Below the pieces are notes generated by a model that was not told the origin of the DNA, did no database searches, and worked only from the letters and a program-made list of their open reading frames with translations. Made by a program: the position numbers and the translations under genes. This document shows positions 23,472 through 34,829 of a DNA stretch of 64,000 bases, one piece after another. The stretch comes from Haberlea rhodopensis (taxonomy: Eukaryota; Streptophyta; Magnoliopsida; Lamiales; Gesneriaceae). Position 1 is the first letter of the stretch. Each line of letters starts with the position of its first letter. The stretch covers positions 2,192,555-2,256,554 of the forward strand of contig CAJQUN010000059.1 of NCBI GenBank assembly GCA_907163345.1. The letters run 5' to 3'.

Positions 23472-25518
23472 TGTAAGGACCCTAGTTTCTTAAGTGCGGA
23501 TTAAAGGCGTAATAGAGCTAAACATGCATCTAATAATATAAAGTTCGTGTTGATGTATTGAGCCGTTAAGATTACAGGCCAAATTAAAATTTCCAAAAGG
23601 GATTAATTACATTCCCAATCAACTGAATGTTAATCATATAGCTTTACACTACTCCTAGAGTAGAGACTATGCAAAAGAATTAGGCATGCTATGCCAAAAG
23701 CACTCCTCACTGGCTCACCGCATCAACTCGCCTTAGCCCGTCCGCCCAAAAGTACCTACAGGAACAACCCCAAACCATGAGCATGTATACAAATCATATT
23801 CACAATAATATGATCATAATTCAATGCATAAACCATAAATGCGATTCACTTCCTGTATTTAACACATTTAAAAGCTCCCTTGGTTGTCCCTGTACCACAA
23901 TAATAATCAAATGATTATAATGATGTATGTCATGACATGCACCCATTCCGTGTATACCAATGGCCAATTCCCGGTCTTATTATATCAGTGGTATAATACC
24001 CCTCGCGTTTATATGACAGCGACATTAATACCCCTCGCTTCGACATATTAGCGGCATAATATCCCTCGCATCAATATGACAGCGGCATTATCCTTCGCTT
24101 CGACATATTTGCGGCAAATATTCTTCATCGCTAAATATGACAGCGGCAAGTATTCTATCATCGCTTCGAAATGAAAGCAGCAAGTATTCTTCATCACTGT
24201 AATATAATCTCGACTCACAATCATATGCAACCGCAATGCATATCCAATCAATTATGTAACCAATATGCATATCCAATCATGTATGCAACCATAATGCATA
24301 TTCACTTATGTATGCAATCACAATGCATAATTAAGACTATGTATGCAACCATAATGCATAACCAATCAAGCGTAATAAGTACGTTTTACCGTCCGATGCT
24401 CGTACGTCTCACTACGTACCTTAGTTCCAAAAGTGGAGATGTCGTGAGACTTTATCTCCTTTGATGTGTGGCTACCTGGATTGGTTCTACACAATCACAT
24501 GAATCCATATTAGAAGCCAATAAATGAATCATTACAAAAAATATCATCATTTAGAACAAAATCCCAAAACACACATTTTTAGCCTTGCGATCGATCGGTT
24601 CCCCAGCCTCGATCGATCGCTAATGTTCATCAAAAAGGCATTTTGGTTCTGCCTCTGCCGATCGATCGAGATTTCACACATCGATCGATCGGAACTTTTT
24701 CCCGATCGATCGGTGAGCTCATTTCAAGCCTTGGCCAGGCTCTGCCCCGCTCGATCGATCGGACCCAATTTTTCGATCGATCGAGCATCCCTGTTCCTGC
24801 GAGAAACCTCCATGTATGAGCTTCCAACAACACCTAAACTCATATACAACCAAGATCAACCACCCAACACATCATGAAACCACAAAACAACCTTAAAATA
24901 CATCCTCCAAACATGAACAACATGTTGGACCAAGATCTACTCTTTTAACCCCAAAGATGAGTTACAAACTAACCAAACTCAACAAAACTTTACCATAATG
25001 AAAGCTTACCACTTGAGCTTTAAGTTTTTAGCAAGAAATCACAAAAAGACTCCTTTTTCAAAGCTTTCTCCTCTCCTCTTGTTTCAGAAACGAAAATGGT
25101 AGATCTTAGATGAAAGGAGGGGGTTTGGGGACATAAAGCTGATAGAGAAGTGGATGGGATGTAAAGGTGTGCAAGTGGCTCCCTTGCCAACTTACATGGG
25201 ATTTAATTGTACATCAAAACAAAAGCATGATGTATAAAATACCCTAACATGATATTTCAAAAGCATTTTACCACAATGCACCAAAATCCCTATTAAAATC
25301 ATGCTTTACCATATAAACACAAACCATTTCATTTAAACCATTATAATACCCAATCACCCAACATGCATAACATGCACCCTGAAATGCTCTACCGGGTCAC
25401 GTCTACCATGTGACAAGCATTTCACCAAGATAATTAGTCCCAACACATAATGTAATTATTACCATAAAATCACATAATTAATGCCCAAATTGCAATTAAT
25501 TATTTCGGGGATATCACA
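23472..25518 (-). repeat. 3' LTR of the Ty3/gypsy element
   Basis: 2047 bp, with TG..CA ends. It contains three internal repeat blocks: (a) about 40-bp units with 'gacagcggca..cctcgcttcgacatat' at 23985-24190; (b) units around 'tatgcaaccataatgcatat' at 24225-24370; (c) a cluster of CGATCGATCG palindromes at 24588-24785. The partner LTR is at 30321. Confidence 0.93.
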
Positions 25519-25535
25519 ATACTCCCCTACTTATA
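25519..25535 (-). other. polypurine tract of the Ty3/gypsy element
   Basis: On the minus strand AGTAGGGGAGTAT directly abuts the TG of the 3' LTR, the position and composition expected for plus-strand priming. Confidence 0.75.
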
Positions 25536-25588
25536 AGATTTTGCCCTCGAAATCGCATGCACTTACCCAAGTCGAAACTAAACATAAA

Positions 25589-28500
25589 TCACATACCAGA
25601 GAATAGTTCCGGGTAGTGCTGCACCATATGTTGCTCCGTCTCCCACGTGGCCTCTTCGACACCCCTGCGATCCCACTGAACCTTGACCATCGGTATCACT
25701 TTGTTCCGTAGTCTGCGATCAGCTCTATCCAGAATCCTGACTGGCCATTCCTCATAGGATATATCAGAATCTAATTGAACCTCAGAAGGCTGCAATACAT
25801 GCGACGGATCCGGCTCATACTTCCGCAGCATAGATACATGAAACACGTCGTGAATACCTGACAATGACGGTGGTAACGTCAAATGGTAAGCCAAGGTACC
25901 GATGCGCTGTAAAATCTCATACGGTCCCACATACCTCGCAGATAATTTACCACGCATACCAAACCGAACCACACCCTGAAAGGTGAGATCTTCAAAAAGA
26001 CATTGTCTCCCAACTGGAACTCCAACGGTCTCCGCCGTTTATTCGCATAGGCTGCCTGCCTGTCTTGGGCTGCCTTCATCTTCGGACGGATAATCTTTAC
26101 CTTATCCTCCATTTCCCGAATCAGTTCGGGTCCTCCTACCGCTTTACTGGTCAAGTTATCCCAGTACAAAGGCGACCTACAACGCTTACCATACAAAGCT
26201 TCAAACGGAGCCGTTTGAATACTCGTCTGATAGCTGTTGTTGTATGAGAACTCTACCAAGGCCAAAGAATCTTGCCATGAGGCATCAAACTCTAACACGC
26301 AAGCCCGTAGCATGTCCTCGAGCGTCTGTATAGTGCGCTCTGTTTGACCATCCGTCTGGGGATGATAAGCCGTACTCAATCTCACTTCAGTGCCCAAAGC
26401 TGACTGTAAACCTCCCCAGAAATGAGATGTGAACCGCGGATCTCTGTCAAACACAATAGACATCGGAATCCCATGCAGTCTCACTATGTACCGGACATAC
26501 AACTGAGCCATCCTCAAGTATGTGTACGTCATACTATAGGGGATGAAATGAGCTACCTTCGTCAGCCTGTCAATGATCACCCAAATGGCATCACAACCCG
26601 AAGTAGTTCTCGGTAAGTGGGTCACAAAGTCCATAGATATATGCTCCCACTTCCACTCTGGTATCTCTAAGCTCCTTAGCTCGCCACCGGGTCTCTGCCT
26701 CTCTGCCTTAACCTGCTGGCAGATCAAACACCTCTTGACAAATGAGATCACATCATGTTTCATCCGTTTCCACCAGAACTGATCACACAAGTCCTTATAC
26801 ATTTTCCTCCCTCCTGGGTGGATGCTAAATCGGCTGCTATGAGCTCTCTCTAAGATTCCTCTACGCAACTCCGGCGTACATGGGACTACCCATCGGTTAC
26901 CGAGTCTCAAAGAACCATCCTCAGCCACTCTAAACTTTGATGGCTGCACCTGAAGTGCCAATGATGTCCATCTCTGTATCTCATCATCTGTCCTCTGAGA
27001 TCTCCTGATATGCTCATAGATATCTGGCTCAGCCAATGAGGTTGATACATGCACATGCGATGTATCTACGTCAAAGTCATAGCCTAGATGGCAATATGAA
27101 GTCATCATAGCCGACAAATGCATGACCTCCTCAGCAGTACTCTTCACCTTCCAACTCAAGGCGTCTGCTGTCAAGTTCGCCTTCCCCGGATGGTATTCAA
27201 TCTCACAGTCATAGTCTTTGAGCAAATCCATCCATCTCCTCTGACGCATATTCAACTCCGCCTGAGTAAACAAGAATTTCAGGCTCTTATGATCCGTGTA
27301 TATGGTAAAGACGTACCATACAGTAGTGCCTCCAAATCTTCAGGGCAAAGATAATAGCCGCCAACTCCAAATCATGGACCGGGTATCTAGCCTCATGCGG
27401 CTTCAACTGCCTCGATGCATAAGCTACCACGTGGTTATCTTGCATCAGTACACATCCCAAGCCCTGTAGCGATGCGTCATTATAAAGGACAAACCTCTTA
27501 TTCTCTGAGGGAATCACCAATACGGGTGCCGTGGTCAACCGATGCTTAAGCTCTTGGAAGCTCTCCTCGCAAGCCTCTGACCAAAAGAAGGGCACTCCCT
27601 TTTGAGTCAACCGAGTCAGTGGCTTAGCAGTCTTAGAAAATCCCTCGACGAAGCGTCGGTAATATCCTGCCAAACCAAGAAAACTCCGAATCTCGGGCAC
27701 AGAAGTGGGTGCAATCCACTCCATCACAGCCTCAATCTTCCTGGGGTCCACTGAAATCCCACTGCTAGATATGACATGCCCCAGAAATACTACACTACTC
27801 AACCAAAACTCACACTTGTTGAGCTTGGCATAAAATTGATGATCTCTGAGGATCTGGAGTACTGTCCTCAAGTGTCTCGCGTGCTCTTCCTCGCTCCGGG
27901 AGTAGATGAGTATATCGTCAATAAACACAATGACGAACTGATCCAGATAGGGTTGGAACACCCGATTCATCAAGCTCATAAAGACAGACGGGGCGTTCGT
28001 CACACCGAACGGCATCACTAAGAACTCGTAGTGTCCATACCGAGTCCGAAACGCTGTCTTCTGCACATCCTCCTCCCTGACCCGTATCTGGTGGTACCCG
28101 GATCTCAAATCAATCTTGCTGTAAAGCCTAGTACCCTGCAACTGATCAAATAAATCATCAATCCTTGGAAGATGATACTTGTTCTTTACCGTGGCCTTAT
28201 TCAGTTGCCGGTAATCGATGCACAAACGCATCAAGCCATCCTTCTTCTTCACAAAAAGAACCGGTGCGCCCCAAGGCGATATGCTAGGGCGTATATATCC
28301 TTTGTCAAGGAGCTCCTGCAACTGCTCTTTCAATTCCCTCAACTCTGCCGGTGCCATCCGGTAAGGGGCACGAGAAATAGCGGATGTCCCCGGTAACAGT
28401 TCAATCCCAAACTCGACCTCTCTAGCCGGTGGAAATCCGGGAATCTCCTCCGGGAATACATCAGCAAACTCCGCTACCACGGGCACATCTTCTACTCTCA

Positions 28501-29116
28501 ACTCTTTGCTCTTCCCCGACGTGTCCACGGCATAGATAAGGTAGCCTGTGTGACCACGCTCCAATAATTGGGACATTTTGATTGCCGAAATCAACGGAAT
28601 CTTCGCACGAGAACCGTTGCCATAAAAATTCCACTGAACCCCCAAATGAGATCTGAACCGAACTGTCCTCTGTCGACAATCTACCACTGCTTGATATCTG
28701 TTCAGAATGTCAATGCCCACAATGCAGTCGAAATCTGACATACCCAAAACAATCAAATCTGCCTTTATCTCATTGCCCTCAAAATAAATGAGGCAGTCCA
28801 TCAGAAAATGATTAGCAACAATTTTCTTCCCAGTGTGTGTCGAGACCAATAGAGACGTGGGAAACGGAAACGTGTACATATGATGTCTCGCCACAAAGTC
28901 CGCAGACACAAAGGAGTGCGAAGCACCTGTGTCTATCAAAATAAAGGCGGAATACGTAAATAAAAGGCACGTACCCGCTATCACCTCCTCTGGAGCTGCA
29001 TCGGCCTGCTCCCTGGTCAGTGCGTAGACCTGTCTTTGAGGCGGCCCCATCGCCTGTCCTCCCATATGACGAGGTACCATCGGCGGTCTCTGCTGTACTG
29101 TCCCAGTAGAAAACCT
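25589..29116 (-). pseudogene. Ty3/gypsy pol (protease-RT-RNase H-integrase), frame-shifted
   Basis: The first block (29080-27287) has the aspartic protease motif LIDTGASHSF, the reverse transcriptase (VKKKDGLMRLCIDYRQLNKA, YSKIDLRSGYHQIR, catalytic FIDDILIYS) and the start of RNase H. A one-base frame change near 27300 moves on to the second block (27273-25879). That block has the rest of RNase H (ADALSWK), the zinc-binding HHCC of integrase (H..H..CLICQQVK) and the DDE core (DFVTHLPR, FDRDPRFTSHFW, HPQTDGQTER). A further frame change near 25960 leads to the C-terminal part (VGPYEILQRIGTLAYHL; VQWDRRGVEEATWE) ending at 25589. Protease, RT and integrase order is Ty3/gypsy. The breaks make this copy unable to produce a full polyprotein. 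Confidence 0.9.
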
Positions 29117-30110
29117 TCATCGGCCCTCTCTAAGATCCGTCCGTCCTTCCCGATTGGGACAACGCTGAGCAATGTGGCCCGACTTGCCACATATGTAGCA
29201 TGCAGAACAATCACGCATTAAATGCGGCCCTCCGCAAAAGTGGCACTTAACATCTCCAACTCTACCAGATCCTCCAAAAGTAGATGCACCACCTCTCCGA
29301 TCACCTTGCTTCCGACCATCCGGTCGCCTTCCGCTAAACCGGGAAGAAGAAGAAGTTCCCCATGACTTAAAAGATCCTCCCCGGGGCCCCAGATTCTCAG
29401 ATATAGATCTTTGTGATGAGACTGGTGGGGGTGCGGCATCATTATAAGCACTCACCCCAATCTCTGCCAACTCCGCTCTAACAAGTGCATCATCAAAGGA
29501 TGTCGGGTTGTTGGAAATGACCCGATCAAATAGTTCCAGTCGCAACCCCTTCAGAAAGTTCCTCATCTTTGCATGTCCATTGGTGGCAATGTGTGGAACA
29601 TACCTCAACAAAGATGAGTAGTGCATGGCATAGTCCAAAACTGTCATGCTCCCTTGTTTCAAGTTTGTAAATTCATTCTCCTTTGATTGCCTAGCCACCG
29701 CCGAGAAGTATCGGTTTAGAAACCGAGTTCTGAATAAAGTCCAGTCAATGACCATACCTTAGGCCCTCAATTCCATTACAGTCGTCTTCCACCACATAGA
29801 AGACTTCTTAGCCAATTGGAATTCCGCCAATCTCAGCCATGCCGTCCTAGCACACGGCGCAGACATGAATATCTGTTCCAATCTCTCTAGCCACTCTTCG
29901 GCCTCTTCTCCTGTCTCTGTTCCCTCAAACATAGGCGGGTGGAAGGTCAGAAACTGTGTCAGACTAAGCTCCCATGGTAACAGTAACTGAGCAAACCGGT
30001 TCCATGCCCACAGCAGGTGGAGGTAAAGGATTTGCCTGACCGATACTAGTATTAACACTGCCAACGTCTCCCACCTCTTCATTGAGGTTTCCCGCATTCA
30101 TAGCCGCCAT
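29117..30110 (-). pseudogene. Ty3/gypsy gag, broken
   Basis: The ATG at 30110-30108 opens a frame (MAAMNAGNLNEEVG) that ends after about 48 codons. The capsid-like part continues in another frame (FLTFHPPMFEGTETGEEAEE), so there is one frame shift near 29960. An in-frame TAA at about 29758 interrupts it before the continuing segment. The nucleocapsid part has CCHC-type fingers (CHFCGGPHLMRDC and CYICGKSGHIAQRC) in the last 50 residues. A TGA at 29119-29117 separates it from pol, which is in the same frame. Whether that stop is a natural gag/pol junction or decay cannot be told. Confidence 0.85.
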
Positions 30111-30304
30111 GCTGTAACACAAAGGTTAACAACAATTCCAAACAATATATATGCTAAACCGTTAGACAATATGAATGACAAGCATGTCAGTATAACAATT
30201 GTATACATAAATATGCGCCACATGCATAAACACGCCCCAAATGAAAACACCTAGCCAACCATGCTAAGGCTACCCTTCGCTCGTTCCCGGGTTCTCTAAC
30301 CACT

Positions 30305-30316
30305 GCTCTAATACCA
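30305..30316 (-). other. primer binding site (initiator Met tRNA type)
   Basis: The minus strand reads TGGTATTAGAGC four bases from the 5' LTR. This differs by one base from TGGTATCAGAGC, the usual plant complement to the 3' end of initiator tRNA-Met. Confidence 0.85.
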
Positions 30317-30320
30317 CTAA

Positions 30321-32392
30321 TGTAAGGACCCTAGTTCCTTAAGTGCGGATTAAAGGCGTAATAGAGCTAAACATGCATCTAATAATATAAAGTTCGTGTT
30401 GATGTATTGAGCCGTTAAGATTACAGGCCAAATTAAAATTTCCAAAAGGGATTAATTACATTCCCAACCCACTGAATGTTAATCATATAGCTTTACACTA
30501 CTCCTAGAGTAGAGACTATGCAAAAGAATTAGGCCTGCTATGCCAAAAGCACTCCTCACTGGCTCACTGCATCAACCCGCCTTAGCCCGTCCGCCCAAAA
30601 CTACCTACAGGAACAACCCCAAACCATGAGCATGTATACAAATCATATTCACAATAATATGATCATAATTCAATGCATAAACCATAAATGCGATTCACTT
30701 CCTGTATTTAACACATTTAAAAGCTCCCTTGGTTGTCCCTGTACCACAATAATAATCAAATGATTATAATACCGATATGTATGTCATGACATGCACCAAT
30801 TCCGTGTATACCAATGGCCAATTCCCGGTCTTATTATATCAGTGGTATAATACCCCTCGCGTTTATATGACAGCCGCATTAATACCCCTCGCTTCGACAT
30901 ATTAGCGGCATAATATCCCTCGCATCAATATGACAGCGGCATTATCCTTCACTTCGATATATTTGCGGGAAATATTCTTCATCGCTAAATATGACAGCGG
31001 CAAGTATTCTATCATCGCTTCGACATGAAAGCGGCAAGTATTCTTCATCACTGTAATATAATCTCGACTCACAATCATATGCAACCGCAATGCATATCCA
31101 ATCAATTATGCAACCAATATGCATATCCAATCATGTATGCAACCATAATGCATATTCACTTATGTATGCAATCACAATGCATAATTAAGACTATGTATGC
31201 AACCATAATGCATAACCAATCAAGCGTAATAAGTACGTTTTACCGTCCGATGCTCGTACGTCTCACTACGTACCTTAGTTCCAAAAGTGGAGATGTCGTG
31301 GGACTTTATCTCCTTTGATGTGTGGCTACCTGGGATGGTTCTACACAATCACATGAAACCATATTAGAAGCCAATAAATGAACCATTACCAAAAATATCA
31401 TCATTTAGAACAAAATCCCAAAACCCACATTTTTAGCCTTGCGATCGATCGGTTCCCCAGCCTCGATCGATCGCTAATGTTCATCAAAAAGGCATTTTGG
31501 TTCTGCCTCTGCCGATCGATCAAGATTTTATCTCGATCGATCGAGATTTCACACATCGATCGATCGGAACTTTTTCCCGATCGATCGGTGAGCTCGTTTC
31601 AAGCCTTGGCCAGGCTCTGCCCCGCTCGATCGATCGGACCCAATTTTTCGATCGATCGAGCAGCCCTGTTCCTGCGAGAAACCTCCATGTATGAGCTTCC
31701 AACAACACCTAAACTCATATACAACCAAGATCAACCACCCAACACATCATGAAACCACAAAACAACCTTAAAATACATCCTCCAAACAACAACATGTTGG
31801 ACCAAGATCTACTCTTTTAACCCCAAAGATGAGTTACAAAACTAACCAAACTCAACAAAACTTTACCATAATGAAAGCTTACCACTTGAGCTTTTTTAGC
31901 AAGAAATCACAAAAAGACTCCTTTTTCAAAGCTTTCTCCTCTCCTCTTGTTTCAGAAACGAAAATGGTAGATCTTAGATGAAAGGAGGGGGTTTGGGGAC
32001 ATAAAGCTGATAGAGAAGTGGATGGGATGTAAAGGTGTGCAAGTGGCTCCCTCGTCAACTTACATGGGATTTAATTGTACATCAAAACAAAAGCATGATG
32101 TATAAAATACCCTAACATGATATTTCAAAAGCATTTTACAACAATGCACCAAAATCCCTATTAAAATCATGCTTTACCATATAAACACAAACCATTTCAT
32201 TTAAACCATTATAATACCCAATCACCCAACATGCATAACATGCGCCCTGAAATGCTCTACCGGGTCACGCCTACCATGTGACAAGCATTTCACCAAGATA
32301 ATTAGTCCCAACACATAATGTAATTATTACCATAAAATCACATAAACATAATTAATGCCCAAATTGTAATTAATTATTTCGGGGATATCACA
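30321..32392 (-). repeat. 5' LTR of the Ty3/gypsy element
   Basis: 2072 bp, nearly identical to 23472-25518. Visible differences include a 21-bp gain in the CGATCGATCG region (31530-31550), a 6-bp gain near 32345 (ACATAA) and losses of a few bases near 31785 and 31895. The same internal repeat blocks are present (30840-31040, 31080-31220, 31441-31660). Confidence 0.93.
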
Positions 32393-34829
32393 CCGTACCA
32401 GGCCCAATTGATGATCATCTGTTGTCATTGCAGTCATGTCATCGTTCTGAAGTTGTATGGACAGGTGATATTGATCGCCCCTTGCGTGTGAGAAATCCGG
32501 GTGGCTATTTTTGGGATCTTTGCCCATTAGACATACATGTTGTAAGTTTGTTAAATGAGTTTGGGTTTTATGGTATATATATGTGTAATAAGATTATGCT
32601 TGACCCTCGTCTAATCACGACGTTAGTAGAAAGATGGTGTTGTGAGACACACACATTCCATCTTAGATCTGGAGAGGCGACTATTACACTGCAAGACGTT
32701 GCAGTTATTTGGGGTCTGCCAATAAATGGTCTTGCAGTGTCAGGCACCAATTTTGATAAGACAATACCCGAGTGGCAAGAATATTGTGATCGGCATTTGG
32801 GATTTACACCAGATCCGGGTCACTTTAAATGTACATGTTTGTTAATGTCTGCGTTGAGTAATCATTTAGTGATTAATCGCCTCCATTTGCATAGTACGGC
32901 GGATGAGGTTGCTAAATATGCATGAGGTTGTGCATTATTAATGATAGGTGTAATTATGTGCCCTGATAGCTTCTGCAATACTGTAAAATTATTATACACA
33001 GAAATTAGAAGATATCAGTTCTGTTGGTAATTTTAGCTGGGGTAGTGTTGTGCTGGCATTCTTATATCGTGAGTTGTGCACTTCAGCGGAGAGAGGGAAA
33101 AAGTAATATGTGGTGCATTACAACTCCTACAGGTAATCGTTACCTTTATTTTAAAATATTGAAAAAATATATCTTGCATATTTAATTTATATTCTTCATG
33201 TTAATGTTTTAGATTTGGGCATGGTCGCGGCTCGAAAGTTTAGCTCCTCAACTAGGACGCCCGAGAATTGATATTGGGCCAATATTGATCGACGAGGACA
33301 ATTATTTATCTGTTGCTCCATATGGTGCAAGGTGATGTATTACAAATTATGTTGCAATGTATAATATTATATTTAATATTTTGTTATATAATTTATGTTT
33401 ACTGATGATGATTATGAGTACACAGGTGGACATGCAAATTAAGATTTACAGAAACTGGTACACATTCATTACGAATTATTAGGGACATCATTGACCAGCA
33501 GCCATTAAGCCAAGTAATTTTATTTTTTATGTTCATTATAAAACATAATAGTCTTTGAACATTATTTTAATGTAATACTATATTTGTAGTTAATTGGCAG
33601 CCGTACCCTGATGATTATATTGAAGGACTGCATACTGAGTTATTGACATACAGTGGCCCACTGATTTTGTATGACATAGTTGAGATGCATCCTCCTGAAC
33701 AGGTTTTTCGTCAATTCGGCATGGCACAAAACATCCCACCAGATCCACGGTTAGGGGATGATATATTACATGCAGTTAACCGAAGGGGTAAAACAAATAA
33801 TGACTGATCTGCGCACCATAGGCGGTACATGACTATATGGGTTAATGCACATGCTCACCGTGGACAGCCCGCAGGGTGTAATTGTCGGGCCAATGACTGG
33901 TATGGACGAGTAACACGTAGATTCATTGGCCATCAACGACAATTTGTGGAGACTGGTTATCAACATGGAGATGGCCCCGCATGGCAACACGTGGTATGTT
34001 GATATATTACATATGTATTACATATTTGAAGATTGTGTTTAGATTTAACAACTTAATAAAAATTGTTCACTCATTTCAGATTGATCAGCTATCGCAATTA
34101 ACTGTTTGCGATCGTAATATCGCTGAGGAACAATCCATAGGGGCGTATGTGGACATTTAGTGATGTCAGAAATGTAATACAACATGTGTTGCATGTCGCA
34201 CAGGAACGACGCGATAGAAACTTTCCGCCGTACGTAGAGGGGCATGCTACTCATGAAGAACAAGTACAACCGATGCATGTGAGTGACGAAGAACAAGTAC
34301 AGCCGATGCATGCGGTTGTTGGAGATGCTGGCCCATCAAGCTATTCCCGACATATATGTTAGGTCCATCTTCGTCATATGCCAGCGACATGTACGGAGAT
34401 TATTATACTCCTCGACCAGTGCATCAGTCGTATGATCAAACGTATTTCACGCCTCATCAACCCATGTACTCACAAGAACAATCCAACCCAGATGTTAATA
34501 TTAGATTCCCTGAAATATATGCATCGATGTCTCCACAATTTGACGTGTCACCGGTTGTGTTCGCTAATTTGTCACCTGCTGTTCAGCTGGACGATGTACT
34601 TGTAGTGCAAGATGACCAGGCCATTCAGGAAGGACGCGGTCAGAGACGGAAACAGCCGCGTCGTTGTGGTACTGGAGGGGCATTATAGAGTTTTATCCTT
34701 AATATATGTAGTCACGTTTGCCTATTGTCAATTTAATGAATGTACTTTCATATGAATGTCTTATTTGATATGTGACAATAACAATAACAATAACAAGAAC
34801 AAGAAACAAGAACAAAAACAATTACAACT

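Larger units (their letters stand above)
23472..32392 (-). mobile_element. full-length Ty3/gypsy LTR retrotransposon
   Basis: Two LTRs (23472-25518 and 30321-32392), each TGTAAGGACC..GGATATCACA on the plus strand, flank an internal region coding on the minus strand. The target duplication CCGTA is at 23467-23471 and 32393-32397. In the element's orientation the order is 5' LTR, primer binding site, gag, protease, RT, RNase H, integrase, polypurine tract and 3' LTR, which is Ty3/gypsy order. The C-terminal WDRRGVEEATWE segment after the integrase suggests a Tekay/Del-like chromovirus. The LTRs are very similar, with a few substitutions and short indels, so the insertion is recent. Stops and frame shifts in gag and pol make this copy non-autonomous. 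Confidence 0.93.
23454..34688 (+). pseudogene. plant mobile domain (PMD) gene, interrupted by a retrotransposon
   Basis: PMD (aminotransferase-like, PF10536-type) genes are found both as host genes (MAIN/MAIL family) and inside plant transposons. The ATG is at 23454. Five further codons follow before the Ty3/gypsy element, and the frame resumes exactly at 32398 after the duplicated CCGTA. The downstream part reads SLQSCHRSEVVWTG, YFWDLCPLDIHVVSLLNEFG and TLQDVAVIWGLPINGLAV up to a TGA at 32923 that replaces an expected Arg codon. Further PMD-like segments follow: FSWGSVVLAFLYRELCTSAE near 33040, IWAWSRLESLAPQLGRPR near 33210, NWQPYPDDYIEGLHTELLTY near 33600 and WVNAHAHRGQPAGCNCRAND near 33840. 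A low-complexity tail with a repeated VQPM unit lies at 34147-34362. Several stops and frame changes show decay beyond the insertion. Confidence 0.8.
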
